Positions 24,453-33,983 of a stretch of 64,000 nt of DNA are shown in pieces. Origin of the DNA: Nostoc sphaeroides. Its GTDB lineage: Bacteria > Cyanobacteriota > Cyanobacteriia > Cyanobacteriales > Nostocaceae. The position numbers and the translations under genes are program-made. The notes under the pieces are model-generated. The model saw nothing but the letters and a program-made list of their open reading frames with translations, was not told the origin of the DNA and made no database searches. How positions within the stretch are numbered: the stretch's first letter is position 1; each line of letters starts with the position of its first letter. The stretch lies in NCBI RefSeq assembly GCF_003443655.1, contig NZ_CP031941.1, positions 2,599,501 through 2,663,500 on the forward strand. Direction: 5' to 3'.

Positions 24453-25817
24453 CTAAATTTTACAATTAACAAGCTTTGATGTAAGGGCAGATAGTCTTTT
24501 TCTTCTTCCAACTATTCTCATACTCCATACTGCTCTGGGTAGTTGTCCAGCCGGAGCAGTTAATGTAAATGATAGAGAATCATAAAGCTTCCAATTATTT
24601 TTCATTCGCCAACCTAGACACTCTCCAAAATATTTCCAAGTTTTAAAATCTAAATCAGGTTTTCCCCCAACGCTGTCCCATATTTGCTTTTGAATACTAA
24701 AACCAAAGCGCCCATTACTGTATTTTACCCACAAGCGATCAATAGTTAAGAGGTCTTGACAAGGAAACTTTTCGATATCTTCTACTCTGAGATAACCTTC
24801 TTTTTCTCGATAAGATATTTTAAGCATAAGCTTCCAAGTTTCTTGATCAGCTTCTCGCCATTTACCAGATGCTAGTAACTTTTGCAAAATTGTATAATCT
24901 ATCCCTACTGATGAATTCAGATTTTCAGAATTAAGAGCTTGTATAACCTCATCAGCAAATTGATAGCGTTCTTTCACATAATCCTGAATTAACTTATCTA
25001 AAACTTTCCCAAAGTCAGGAGTAATACTTCTACTTTGTGGTAAGTATTTTCTCCAAATCCAGCAACCCCTGAGCGCATCATAAAGTTCATCAGAACCATC
25101 TGTATTTGGTAAACATTGAGTTAATAGCCGAATACAAGTTACACCCAAACTATAAAGGTCACTTGCAGGGAAAACTTGACCACGCATTTGCTCTAATGGT
25201 GTATATCCAGGCGTTCCTACTGTTGTGCCAACACCTACAAAAGTTTTTGTAATTTGTTTAGAAACACCAAAATCAATTAATATTAACTTGCCATCCAGAC
25301 GGCGCATAATATTTTCTGGCTTGATGTCTCGATGAATTACACCGCGTTCATGGATAAACTTCAGGATAGGCAATAAATCAGTTAAAAGCTGTTTGATCTT
25401 TTCTTCACTAAAGGCTCCCTGCTGCTGCAATTCTTGTAATAAATTCTGCCCCTGAATCAACTCTTGTACCAAATAAAGCCGCTTATCCTGTTCAAAATAA
25501 GCAATCAGGCGGGGAATTTGCGAGTGTTCTCCTAAATCATACAGACGCTTCGCCTCTTGCTTAAATAACTCTGTAGCTTTCTCAAGTGCAGCCGTTCCTT
25601 CAAATTGAGGGACAAATTGCTTAATTACGCAAGGTTCGTCTATTTTATCTGCATCCCTAGCTTCATAAGTTTTGCTAAATCCACCCTCACCCAAAATTCG
25701 TATTACTCGGAAACGGTTTCTAAATAATGGTGTGAGTGTTTGTCCACACTTAATGCAAAACTTATTGTCATCAGGGTTAAAGGGATTTGCACAACTAGAA
25801 TTAGAACAGTAAAGCAT
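24453..25817 (-). CDS. Ser/Thr protein kinase with zinc ribbon and C-terminal GUN4 domain
   Basis: 454 residues from ATG 25817, where the product starts MLYCSNSSCANP; a Met 21 codons earlier gives a non-conserved extension. Residues 4-24 form a zinc ribbon (Cys 4, 9, 21, 24). The kinase core has glycine loop GEGGFSKTY (43-51), Lys66, HRD at 162-164 and DFG at 182-184 (IDFGVSK). Residues about 305-430 form a GUN4 domain (LQKLLASGKWREADQETW...DRLWVKYSNGRFGFSIQKQIW...), a tetrapyrrole-binding fold known from the Mg-chelatase cofactor. Kinase-GUN4 fusions occur in cyanobacteria and could link porphyrin or light status to phosphorylation; that is inference. Confidence 0.9.
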   Translation of the reverse strand: MLYCSNSSCANPFNPDDNKFCIKCGQTLTPLFRNRFRVIRILGEGGFSKTYEARDADKIDEPCVIKQFVPQFEGTAALEKATELFKQEAKRLYDLGEHSQIPRLIAYFEQDKRLYLVQELIQGQNLLQELQQQGAFSEEKIKQLLTDLLPILKFIHERGVIHRDIKPENIMRRLDGKLILIDFGVSKQITKTFVGVGTTVGTPGYTPLEQMRGQVFPASDLYSLGVTCIRLLTQCLPNTDGSDELYDALRGCWIWRKYLPQSRSITPDFGKVLDKLIQDYVKERYQFADEVIQALNSENLNSSVGIDYTILQKLLASGKWREADQETWKLMLKISYREKEGYLRVEDIEKFPCQDLLTIDRLWVKYSNGRFGFSIQKQIWDSVGGKPDLDFKTWKYFGECLGWRMKNNWKLYDSLSFTLTAPAGQLPRAVWSMRIVGRRKRLSALTSKLVNCKI

Positions 25818-25899
25818 ATTTGGGAATAAGGAGATGGTGTCTATGTTCAGTTTTCCCAATTTATGCTTACTGGGTTTCACGAGTCTTGATATTTTTGAG

Positions 25900-25964
25900 C
25901 AGATTTACTTCTAGTGGCGGCTACAGTCTCAAATTACTTTTGCTAGCGTAGTGATATAAGGTTT
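25900..25964. repeat. Direct repeat copy A, overlapping the 3' end of the response regulator-kinase gene
   Basis: About 65 bases (CAGATTTACTTCTAGTGG ... AGTGATATAAGG) match 32185-32250 in the same orientation with roughly 85 percent identity. Copy A includes the last codons and stop of the gene at 25929. Confidence 0.8.
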
Positions 25965-27083
25965 AATGGGTAAGGCAATATGTACCGTTGTTTCCTGTTG
26001 ATAAATACTTGAAATTGAGAACTGCCCACCACAAAGTTCGGCGATTTTTTTGACAAGCTTTAAGCCCATACCTATACCCTGCTGTTCATAGGATTTGCGC
26101 TCAAACTGCATAAAAGCACCAATTTTAGATATCTGTTCTGCTGTCATGCCCCGTCCCATATCATGAATATAGACATTTAGCATTCCTGCCACCACCTGAC
26201 TACTGATTTTGATCGCTGTCCCGGTTTGGGAGAATTTGAGCGCATTATCAACTAATTCATGGAGGATAATTGCTAAATATCGATCTGATATTGAAACCTT
26301 AGCTTCTTCAATTGCAAATATCAGATCATCGCTACGATTAACACTTTGAGCATGAGATTCTAAAGCTGCTGCGATCGCTGCCATAGAAAAATCCGTGGAC
26401 TGAGGTTCGATTTGCTGCTGGTGTGTTGATAGCTCTATTTCTAAATAGATCAATAATTGTTTGGTTATTTTTTCTAGTCTCCGGGCGGATTGATCTGCCA
26501 ACTCTAAAAGTTCAAGGATTTCGGCAATATTCATGCCGTCAATATCTTCCATGAGTAGGCTGATAATTCCGACAATGCCATTTAGTGGTGTATTGAGTTC
26601 ATGGGGTAAAGCAGAAGCCAAGTTACCCCGCAGTTCATTAAGTGTGGTTTCCAAGACTTTGATGCTACTTGCTTGGATATTTGATAAATTTTGGATTTTG
26701 TCGTACTGTTGCTTAATCCTCAGCATTGAATGAATGCGTGCCCGAAGTTCAACAGCATTGACGGGTTTACTAATAAAATCCTCGGCACCTGATTTTAGGC
26801 AACGAGCGAGGTCTTCTTTCGCGGTGAGAGCCGTCACCATAATAATCGGAACTGGCTGCCATTTTGGTATGGCTTTAATTTGCTGACACACTTCGATACC
26901 ATCGGTTCCCGGCATCATTACATCTAGCAAAATTACATCTGGCTGAAATAAGTTGAGAGATGCGATCGCCTCTTCACCACTGGCAGCATAGTGTAGCAGA
27001 TAATTTTGATTACTTAAAATTGCTTCAATGACATCAAAGTTATCGGGTTGATCGTCAACTACTAAAATAGAGGGCTGATTCAT
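25929..27083 (-). CDS. Response regulator-histidine kinase hybrid (N-terminal receiver)
   Basis: The product has 384 residues. Receiver at residues 4-120 with phosphorylatable Asp54 in VILLDVMMPGTDG, Asp10/Asp11 and Lys107. Short coiled coil about 122-155. HisKA with His161 in LPHELNTPLNGI, then HATPase with ILHELVDNALKFSQ (N box), DMGRGM (G1) and GIGMGLKLVKKIA (G2). It has no membrane segment. Its ATG overlaps the stop of the upstream 1,615-residue kinase (ATGA, 27080-27083), so the two are translationally coupled and probably form one phosphorelay: the large protein senses and the small one branches or amplifies the signal. No output domain is fused. Confidence 0.93.
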   Translation of the reverse strand: MNQPSILVVDDQPDNFDVIEAILSNQNYLLHYAASGEEAIASLNLFQPDVILLDVMMPGTDGIEVCQQIKAIPKWQPVPIIMVTALTAKEDLARCLKSGAEDFISKPVNAVELRARIHSMLRIKQQYDKIQNLSNIQASSIKVLETTLNELRGNLASALPHELNTPLNGIVGIISLLMEDIDGMNIAEILELLELADQSARRLEKITKQLLIYLEIELSTHQQQIEPQSTDFSMAAIAAALESHAQSVNRSDDLIFAIEEAKVSISDRYLAIILHELVDNALKFSQTGTAIKISSQVVAGMLNVYIHDMGRGMTAEQISKIGAFMQFERKSYEQQGIGMGLKLVKKIAELCGGQFSISSIYQQETTVHIALPIKPYITTLAKVI

Positions 27084-30000
27084 TTGTGATCCTTGATTGC
27101 AATCAAAAGTTTTTGAATGGTGGTGGCCAGTTGCTTGAGCTTTATAGGTTTACTCAGATAGTCGTTAGCTCCTGCTTCTAAACAGCGATCGCGATCGCCC
27201 GTCATTGCCAACGCTGTGAGCGCCACAATCGGAATATCAACCAAGTTAGAATCGAGGCGAATCTGTCTCATCGCCTCTAAACCGTCCATTCTCGGCATTT
27301 GAATATCCATCAAAATTAAGTCAGGGTGGTGAGTTTTAGCAACGTCGATGGCTTCTAGACCATTCTGTGCCAACACAATACGATAGCCCTTGGCTTTGAG
27401 GTAGCTAGAAACTGTACTGATATTGGCTTCGTTATCTTCTGCTAGCAAGATTAGGGGGGTAAGGCTTGCTGCTTCCTCCGTGCTTGGAGAGTCCCGGTCT
27501 GGAGTAACGACTGGTTGATCGTCTGCTGTCATTTTCGGTGAAAGGGCACAACTGGGAGTATAAGGGAGATCGATGGTGAAGCAACTGCCCACACCCAGTT
27601 CACTAGTTAGCCCCACCCTACCGCCGTGGAGTTCGACAATTCGCTTCACTAATGCCAGTCCCAAGCCTGTACCTGCATATTGACGATTTAAGGCACTATC
27701 AATTTGCACAAAGGGCTGAAATAGGTTCTTGATATTCTCTGGCGAGATGCCAATGCCTGTATCGGTGACAGTAAAGTGCAAGAAATATTGCTCTGTTAAA
27801 TCGGTAGTTGAGATGTCTGAGAAAAGTTGGGTAACTTCTAAGGTAATGCGCCCCTTCTCAGGAGTGAATTTGACTGCATTGTTGAGCAGGTTAATTAAAA
27901 CTTGACGAATGCGGCGTTCATCCACGAGCAGCTCAGGTAGATTTGGCTGAAGTTTGATTTCAAGCTCAATCCGTTTTTGCAATACCTGCTGTTTTATAAA
28001 CACCAAACTGGATTGGCACAGATGAGCCACTGGGGTTAAAGCATAGTCCAGCTGCATTTGTCCGGCTTCAATCTTTGCCACATCAAGAATGTCGGTAATC
28101 AACTCTAGTAAATGAGAGCCGCTGCGCTCAATGGTTCGCAAAGCTTTGAGTTGTGGCTCGGTGACAACACCAAAGACTTCCTCTTGTAGCCCTTCGGTCA
28201 TGCCTAAAATAGCGTTAAGGGGGGTGCGGAGTTCGTGACTCATGTTGGCTAGGAATTCGTCTTTGAGGCGAGTAGCACGAGCGAGTTCTTGGTTAGAAAT
28301 TGCCAGTTGTTGATTGCTGTCCGTCAGCTTTGCTTCTGCCTGTTGTCGTTCGGCGAGTTCTTGTTGTAATTGCTCAAACAGACTCGCTTGCTGAATAGCG
28401 ATCGCCAACTGGTTGGCAATTTGTTGCAAAAGTTGCGCTTCCGAGTCTTTCCAGACTCGTTTTTCTTGACAAGCATGGACAACCAAAACCCCCCAGAGTT
28501 TGTTAGTTGCCCCCTGAGTAACCCAGCGATGATTTTCGCCCCCTTGCAGGTCTTGTAAGATCGGTGCGACAATTTTGGATTTGATTTGACCTTCGCGGGA
28601 GAATTCCACCAGGCACTGTGCCCAGATATCATTCGTTACATCAGGGACGATGCGGGGTTTACCCTGCCAGTAGCAATCGAGGATTTCTTGAGACCACACT
28701 TCATTGTCCCAGTGCTGGTTTTTGAGGGCGGGGAACTCACCAGATACGGCTTCTTGGACAATTTGACTTCTACCGTCAGCAAAAAGCCGGAAGACGATGA
28801 CGCGATCGCTATGCAGTATATCTTTAACCTGCCGAGTCACTGTTGCTAAAATCTCGTTAATATCTAACGACTCCCGAATTTTTTGGACGATCGCCCCTAA
28901 AGTTTCCTGTCTCCGCAGTTGCAGGGCAATCCTCGCTTCGTTTTGCTGCCGCACCAACAGTTCAGACTGGATTTGTTCGTAGAGATTCGCTTGTTGAATA
29001 GCGATCGCCAACTGGTTGGACAGCTGTTGGGTAAAGTCAATCTCAAACTGTCGCCAGTGGCGAGTTGTTGCACATTGATGAATGCACAGTAAACCCCACA
29101 ACTTATCGCCACAAAGCAATGGCATTATCAGATTGGCTCGCACCTGAAACTGAGATAGGATATCAGTGTGGCAGGGAGTCATCCCACCGTTATAAATATC
29201 ATCGACGACATGAAATCTGCCCAAAGCATAGAGAGATGAATAATTTTCGCCAAAGCAGTGGTCATGTATCCGAGTTGCCATTACTGAAGGAAACCCTTCT
29301 ACAACCGATTCAGCCACAAATTCGCCGTCGTCAAAGTTGGATTCAGGATAGAACTTGAAAATGCCCACCCGATCAGCCTGAATTACTTGGCGGATTTCCT
29401 GGCAAGCGGTGTCAAAAATGGTTTGGAGGTCTAGGGATTGACGAATTCGCTGGGTGATTTCTCGCAGCAGTTGTTCTCGTTCAACCTGTTGGCGAATGCT
29501 TTCCTCGGCTTGTTTACGTTCACGAAGTGCAGCTTGCTGTTCGCTAATATCCACTACTATACAAATGCTTTGATTGTCTGAGCCGGGAAGAATTGCCGCT
29601 CCAATCAGCACAGGAATCCTGCTACCATCTTTGCGGTAATATTCCTTTTCCCAAGGATTGATCTCGCCATGTTGCTTCAGATGCTCCCTGACTGCAAAAT
29701 CAGTGGGGATATGTTCGGGTGGGGTCATTTGCACCCAATCAATTGTCCCAGCATCTAGGTCATCCCTGGTGTAGCCCACCATTTGTAAGAAGCGATCATT
29801 GGCATCGAGAATTTTCCCCTGCAAATCGGCAAAAAGCATACCAACTACATTAGAATCAAACATCCGACGAAAGCGGATTTCACTACTTTGCAGGGCAAGT
29901 TCTGCTCGTTTGCGATCGCTAATATCAAAGTTAACTCCAATCATTTTCTGTGCATTACCCTGGGCATTTCGCACCACCACCCCATAGGCTTTGATGAAGT

Positions 30001-31927
30001 GGATGCTGCCATCGGGATGTACGACCCGAAACTCGGTATCATATTCTGCCTTTCCTAAAAGGGCTTGCTGTAGCAATATTTCGGTGGGGTTACGGTCATC
30101 GGGATGTAGCCAGTTTGCCCAAATCTCATAGTTCACATAGGAATCAGATGTTTTCGTGACACCATACAGTGCGTACACCCGCTCATCACAGAGGATGGTG
30201 TTTTCTTGAATGTTCCACTCCCAACAGCCGATCGCCCCAGAGTTGAGGGATAACGCCAAGCGTTCCGATATTTTTTGGAGTTGTGCCTCTCGTTCTTGAA
30301 GTTCAGTTGTGCGTTCTGCGACTTTGGCTTCTAGTTGTTGATTGAGAATAATATAACGCTGTTCGCTTTCCCGCAGTCGATTTTCCGCTTGCTGGCGCTC
30401 GATTAGTTGCTCTTGCAATTTTTGGTGGGTGGTGGCTTGCTGAAGGGCGATCGCCAATTGCACTGATAAAACTTGCAGCAATTCGACTTCTTCCGGTTCC
30501 CAATCGCGGGGGTGCTGACTTTCGGCGACATTGAGCAAACCCCATAGTTGATCGCCACAAAAGAGCGGCACTAAAATTTTGGCTCGTGTGTGGAGGCCAA
30601 TCAGCATCTCTCGGTGACAGTCTGAGATTTTGGCTTTATAAATATCCGACACGATGCGAATCCGCCCTTGGTGGTAAATTTCAGTGTAGTTTTCTTTTAG
30701 ACAGGTGTCACCAACGCGCCGACCCAGAAGTGACAGTGAAGAATCAGTGGACTCGGCAACGACAATGGTTTGCCAATCTGGTTCAAACTGCCAAATATTC
30801 ACGCGATCGCAGCCCAACAATTGCCGCACTTCTGCAACGGTACTATCCAAAATAGTTTGCAGACTCAAAGATGAGCGGATTTGTAAGGCGATCGCTAGCA
30901 CCAATCTCTCCCGTTCGGCTTTCGCTATTAAAAGCATCATTCGGGCTTCAACTTGTTGTTCGAGTTCAACGTTGCGGGTTTGTAAGATTTCGATTTTCTC
31001 TGCTTCTAACCGCACTGACTTTTTTTGCAACACCTCCGCCAAATTGTATAGCTCCAACGGGTTGAGGGCTTGTAGCAAACTAGTCTGAGTCACAATTCCC
31101 AATAGTTCACCCTGTTTTCCCGTCACCGCCAACCTGCGAATCAAGCGTTGTTCCATAATCTGCTGCACCAGCCACAGCGAATCCTCAGGTTTCACAGCAA
31201 AAATCGGCGTACTCATTACCGCCTCTGCTAGACAAGTTTTTAAGTTCAAGCCCAATGCTTGAAATTGCACAATATCGCGCTCGGTGATAATTCCCACAGG
31301 AATTTGCAAAGGTTCAGTTTGGCTACCACTTGGTTGTACAATCATGATGGAACTAACACGGTGTTTTGCCATCAGTTGAGCGATCGCCAGCATGGAACTA
31401 TTTGGCGTAGCACAAATCACCTCACTAGTCATCACCTCAGATACCAGTCGCAACCGCAACAGATCCACAGGGCGAGAAGACTGCCGCAGACTTTCATTAG
31501 TTACCAGCCCCACTACCCGCTCCCGATCATCCAGGATCGGTAAGTGGCGAATCCGGTGCTGTTGCAGCAAATTAACAGTAAAAAATAAATCGGTAAAATT
31601 AGATTCGTGCAGGGTGACAACTGGATGGATCATCACCTCCCGAATTGCCAAATTCTCGAAACAACACTGCTGGGCAGACAGGCGCACCACATCCCGTTCC
31701 GTGAAGATACCTAGTAATTTCTCTTCTTCCACTACCAATACACAACTTGATCGTGCTTCCAGATAAAGCTCATCCAGTTGCCGATCCACAGTTTTAGTTG
31801 TCTGACAAAGAGTCCGCACACCACTCATTTGAGCGATCGCGTCCATCACCGTTGTATCCGGTTTAACTATCAGGGGATGACGAACGATCGCAGATTTCAG
31901 TTCTGATGGAGTAAGACGGTTAAACAT
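27080..31927 (-). CDS. Giant hybrid kinase: CBS-CBS, GAF, PAS-PAS, GAF-GAF, HisKA, HATPase, receiver; cyanobacteriochrome-like GAFs
   Basis: The product has 1,615 residues. Two CBS pairs at about 15-150 and 160-290; coiled coil 300-345; GAF1 about 345-500; coiled coil; PAS1 about 555-675; PAS2 about 680-800; GAF2 about 820-985; GAF3 about 1005-1185; HisKA with His1231 in MSHELRTPLNAIL; HATPase; C-terminal receiver with ILMDIQMPRMDG. GAF2 carries the two Cys signatures of DXCF cyanobacteriochromes: DHCF (Cys891) and TPCH (Cys919-His920) followed by QFQVRANLIMPLL. GAF1 has DTCL (Cys409) and SDCH (Cys437-His438). GAF3 has only AQCL (Cys1105), without the His. The CBS pairs suggest adenylate-energy sensing. 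Bilin binding is inferred from the motifs. Confidence 0.9.
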   Translation of the reverse strand: MFNRLTPSELKSAIVRHPLIVKPDTTVMDAIAQMSGVRTLCQTTKTVDRQLDELYLEARSSCVLVVEEEKLLGIFTERDVVRLSAQQCCFENLAIREVMIHPVVTLHESNFTDLFFTVNLLQQHRIRHLPILDDRERVVGLVTNESLRQSSRPVDLLRLRLVSEVMTSEVICATPNSSMLAIAQLMAKHRVSSIMIVQPSGSQTEPLQIPVGIITERDIVQFQALGLNLKTCLAEAVMSTPIFAVKPEDSLWLVQQIMEQRLIRRLAVTGKQGELLGIVTQTSLLQALNPLELYNLAEVLQKKSVRLEAEKIEILQTRNVELEQQVEARMMLLIAKAERERLVLAIALQIRSSLSLQTILDSTVAEVRQLLGCDRVNIWQFEPDWQTIVVAESTDSSLSLLGRRVGDTCLKENYTEIYHQGRIRIVSDIYKAKISDCHREMLIGLHTRAKILVPLFCGDQLWGLLNVAESQHPRDWEPEEVELLQVLSVQLAIALQQATTHQKLQEQLIERQQAENRLRESEQRYIILNQQLEAKVAERTTELQEREAQLQKISERLALSLNSGAIGCWEWNIQENTILCDERVYALYGVTKTSDSYVNYEIWANWLHPDDRNPTEILLQQALLGKAEYDTEFRVVHPDGSIHFIKAYGVVVRNAQGNAQKMIGVNFDISDRKRAELALQSSEIRFRRMFDSNVVGMLFADLQGKILDANDRFLQMVGYTRDDLDAGTIDWVQMTPPEHIPTDFAVREHLKQHGEINPWEKEYYRKDGSRIPVLIGAAILPGSDNQSICIVVDISEQQAALRERKQAEESIRQQVEREQLLREITQRIRQSLDLQTIFDTACQEIRQVIQADRVGIFKFYPESNFDDGEFVAESVVEGFPSVMATRIHDHCFGENYSSLYALGRFHVVDDIYNGGMTPCHTDILSQFQVRANLIMPLLCGDKLWGLLCIHQCATTRHWRQFEIDFTQQLSNQLAIAIQQANLYEQIQSELLVRQQNEARIALQLRRQETLGAIVQKIRESLDINEILATVTRQVKDILHSDRVIVFRLFADGRSQIVQEAVSGEFPALKNQHWDNEVWSQEILDCYWQGKPRIVPDVTNDIWAQCLVEFSREGQIKSKIVAPILQDLQGGENHRWVTQGATNKLWGVLVVHACQEKRVWKDSEAQLLQQIANQLAIAIQQASLFEQLQQELAERQQAEAKLTDSNQQLAISNQELARATRLKDEFLANMSHELRTPLNAILGMTEGLQEEVFGVVTEPQLKALRTIERSGSHLLELITDILDVAKIEAGQMQLDYALTPVAHLCQSSLVFIKQQVLQKRIELEIKLQPNLPELLVDERRIRQVLINLLNNAVKFTPEKGRITLEVTQLFSDISTTDLTEQYFLHFTVTDTGIGISPENIKNLFQPFVQIDSALNRQYAGTGLGLALVKRIVELHGGRVGLTSELGVGSCFTIDLPYTPSCALSPKMTADDQPVVTPDRDSPSTEEAASLTPLILLAEDNEANISTVSSYLKAKGYRIVLAQNGLEAIDVAKTHHPDLILMDIQMPRMDGLEAMRQIRLDSNLVDIPIVALTALAMTGDRDRCLEAGANDYLSKPIKLKQLATTIQKLLIAIKDHK

Positions 31928-32064
31928 TGATGTATTGGCAAAGGGATGTCAATCTTGATTATTCCCATTAGCAACAGACAAGTTATACCAATTCTCTAAA
32001 ATCAGGCAATATAGCCCTTCTGGGTTGAACCTTTATTTTTGAACTTTGAATTTTGAATTGTTTA

Positions 32065-32175
32065 GGACTTACGCAAACTCTACGATTCTTGGCGTTCTTG
32101 GCGTCTTCTCTGCGAGACGCGAAGCGCGATGGCGGTTCGAGAAATTAAGCTTTTTAGCACTTTTTGCGTAAGTCC
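32065..32175. mobile_element. MITE-like repeat with GGACTTACGCA ends (111 bp)
   Basis: Ends GGACTTACGCAAA and TTTGCGTAAGTCC are inverted and flanked by TA on both sides (32063-32064 and 32176-32177). The interior differs from the 90-bp copies at 46933 and 54709. Confidence 0.8.
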
Positions 32176-32184
32176 TATTGTTAA

Positions 32185-32250
32185 CAGATTTACTTTTAGT
32201 GGTGTCTACAATCTCAAATCACTTTTGCTAGCCTAGTGATATAGGATTTA
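32185..32250. repeat. Direct repeat copy B
   Basis: The same 65-base sequence as 25900-25964, which is the 3' end of the response regulator-kinase gene, so this copy looks like a gene-end remnant left upstream of the giant kinase. Confidence 0.75.
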
Positions 32251-32732
32251 TCGCTCCCCAGTAAGCACCTGGAAGCAAAAGGATTAATATGGCTCATTTA
32301 AATCAGCGTCGTCCCCAAAATGTCAACGGCGATTTTTATGTAGATACTACCTGTATTGATTGTGATACCTGTCGCTGGATGGCTCCTGAAGTATTTTATG
32401 ATGTAGATGATCAATCAGCTGTTTATCATCAACCAACGAATGAAGCCCAAAGATTAGCCGCACTGCAAGCACTTTTAGCTTGTCCTACTAGTTCTATAGG
32501 CACTATTGAGAAACCAAAAGATATCAAAGTTGCTCAACAACAGTTTCCAATATTAGTAACAGAAAATGTTTACCACTGCGGCTATCATTCTGAAAAATCT
32601 TACGGTGCTGCTAGCTATTTAATTCAACTTCCCGAAGGTAACATTTTGGTGGATTCTCCCCGGTTTACGCCGCCTTTAGTCAAGCGTTTAGAAGAAATGG
32701 GGCCAATTCGTTATATGTACCTAACTCTTGAC

Positions 32733-32766
32733 ATCCTCCCCACCCTACTTCGTTGAGGGTGGGGAT
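32733..32766 (-). ncRNA. Terminal hairpin, candidate 3' part of the TnpB guide (omega) RNA
   Basis: The hairpin overlaps the last codons of tnpB and sits at the element end, where omega RNAs end their scaffold. The 16-20 bases beyond the end (32708-32727, minus strand) would then be the guide. This is inference from the known layout of TnpB elements. Confidence 0.4.
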
Positions 32767-33983
32767 TCCAAAGATCGCTCTCTGGGTTTCCTCTTTCCAC
32801 GAGTTGACTTGCTTGAAGGAGTTTCCTCACTCAAGTATTGGTCAGTCTCTCCAGAGGCGTTAGTTCCGACGTGACCCGCCGTACTCAATCCTTTTTCTAA
32901 TATGTTCCGCGCTGCGTTCCAATCCCTGTCTTGGGTATGCCCACAATGAGGACAAACATGAGTTCTGGTTAAGAACGTCTTTTTGACAACCTCGCCACAG
33001 TTAGAGCAATTCTGACTGGTGTAGTGAGGTGGAACGGCAACCGTGACCACACCAAACACCTTACCGAAATACTCAACCCAATCACGAAACAACGACCACG
33101 AAGCATCACTAATAGACTTAGCCAAGGGGTGATTTTTCACCATATTCCGCACCATCAAATCTTCATACGCTACAAGGTCGTTAGACCTCACCACGCACCT
33201 TGCTGTCTTAACGGCAAAGTCTTTACGCTGGCGACTTACTTTGAGGTGTTTCCGTGCAAGTTTATTTCTAAACTTAATTCTGTTTTGAGAACCTTTTTTA
33301 GTCTTAGACATCCGGCGTTGCAACCGCCTCAAAGACTTCTCACTCTTGCGAAGATGTCTAGGATTGGGGACTGTCTCTCCGTTACTATCGGTGTAGAAAT
33401 GGTTCAGTCCAACATCAATACCAATAGTTTTTCCTGTTGGTTCTCGTCTTTCAACTCGCTCTTGGTCAATGCAAAATTGGCAATAATAGCCATCTGCACG
33501 ACGTACAACCCGCACCCTTTTAAACTGTTTAAGCTGGTAGAAATGCAGGTCACGAGTTCCCCAGAGTTTAAAGGTTCCTGCCTTAAATCCATCCGAGAAA
33601 GTGATATACCTGCGGTCATCAGAAAGTTTCCATCCACAGGTTTTGTACTCAACAGAACCATGCGTTTGTTCTTTCTTAAACTTTGGAAATCCCTTTTTCC
33701 CTGGTTTACCTTTTTTGCAGTTATCAAAGAACCGAGCGATTGCAGACCACGCCCTTTCAGCACTGGCTTGTCTTGCCATTGAGTTCAGCTTGTCAACCCA
33801 AGGAAACTCAATACTGGCTGCAAGTACAGCGCAAAATTTATTTAGGTCATAGCGTCCAATGCCCTTATTGTCCATCCAGTATCTCAGGCAGCTATTACGC
33901 ACAAAACGAGCAGTACGAATCGCTTCATCAAGCGCTCGATACTGCTCGTTTTGTCCTTCAAGTTTTGCCTCAAATACGATCAT
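32745..33983 (-). CDS. tnpB: TnpB RNA-guided nuclease
   Basis: The product has 412 residues and no internal stop. RuvC-like catalytic residues are all present: Asp190 in IGIDVGLNHF, Glu274 in AYEDLMV and Asp354 in QDRDWNAARN. A zinc finger is formed by Cys326, 329, 344 and 347 (CSNCG...CPHCG). The N-terminal OrfB helix-turn-helix region has QYRALDEAIRTARFVRNSCLRYW. It is therefore probably an active nuclease, guided by an RNA made from the element end. It is transcribed opposite to the host gene. The length is normal for the family. Confidence 0.93.
   Translation of the reverse strand: MIVFEAKLEGQNEQYRALDEAIRTARFVRNSCLRYWMDNKGIGRYDLNKFCAVLAASIEFPWVDKLNSMARQASAERAWSAIARFFDNCKKGKPGKKGFPKFKKEQTHGSVEYKTCGWKLSDDRRYITFSDGFKAGTFKLWGTRDLHFYQLKQFKRVRVVRRADGYYCQFCIDQERVERREPTGKTIGIDVGLNHFYTDSNGETVPNPRHLRKSEKSLRRLQRRMSKTKKGSQNRIKFRNKLARKHLKVSRQRKDFAVKTARCVVRSNDLVAYEDLMVRNMVKNHPLAKSISDASWSLFRDWVEYFGKVFGVVTVAVPPHYTSQNCSNCGEVVKKTFLTRTHVCPHCGHTQDRDWNAARNILEKGLSTAGHVGTNASGETDQYLSEETPSSKSTRGKRKPRERSLESPPSTK

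Larger units (their letters stand above)
31928..32288. other. Gene-free stretch between kinase and MBL gene: repeats only
   Basis: It contains a 111-bp GGACTTACGCA-type MITE-like repeat (32065-32175) and copy B of the 65-bp direct repeat (32185-32250). A lone TTATACCAATT end lies near 31982. Upstream signals for the divergent genes must lie here. Confidence 0.6.
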
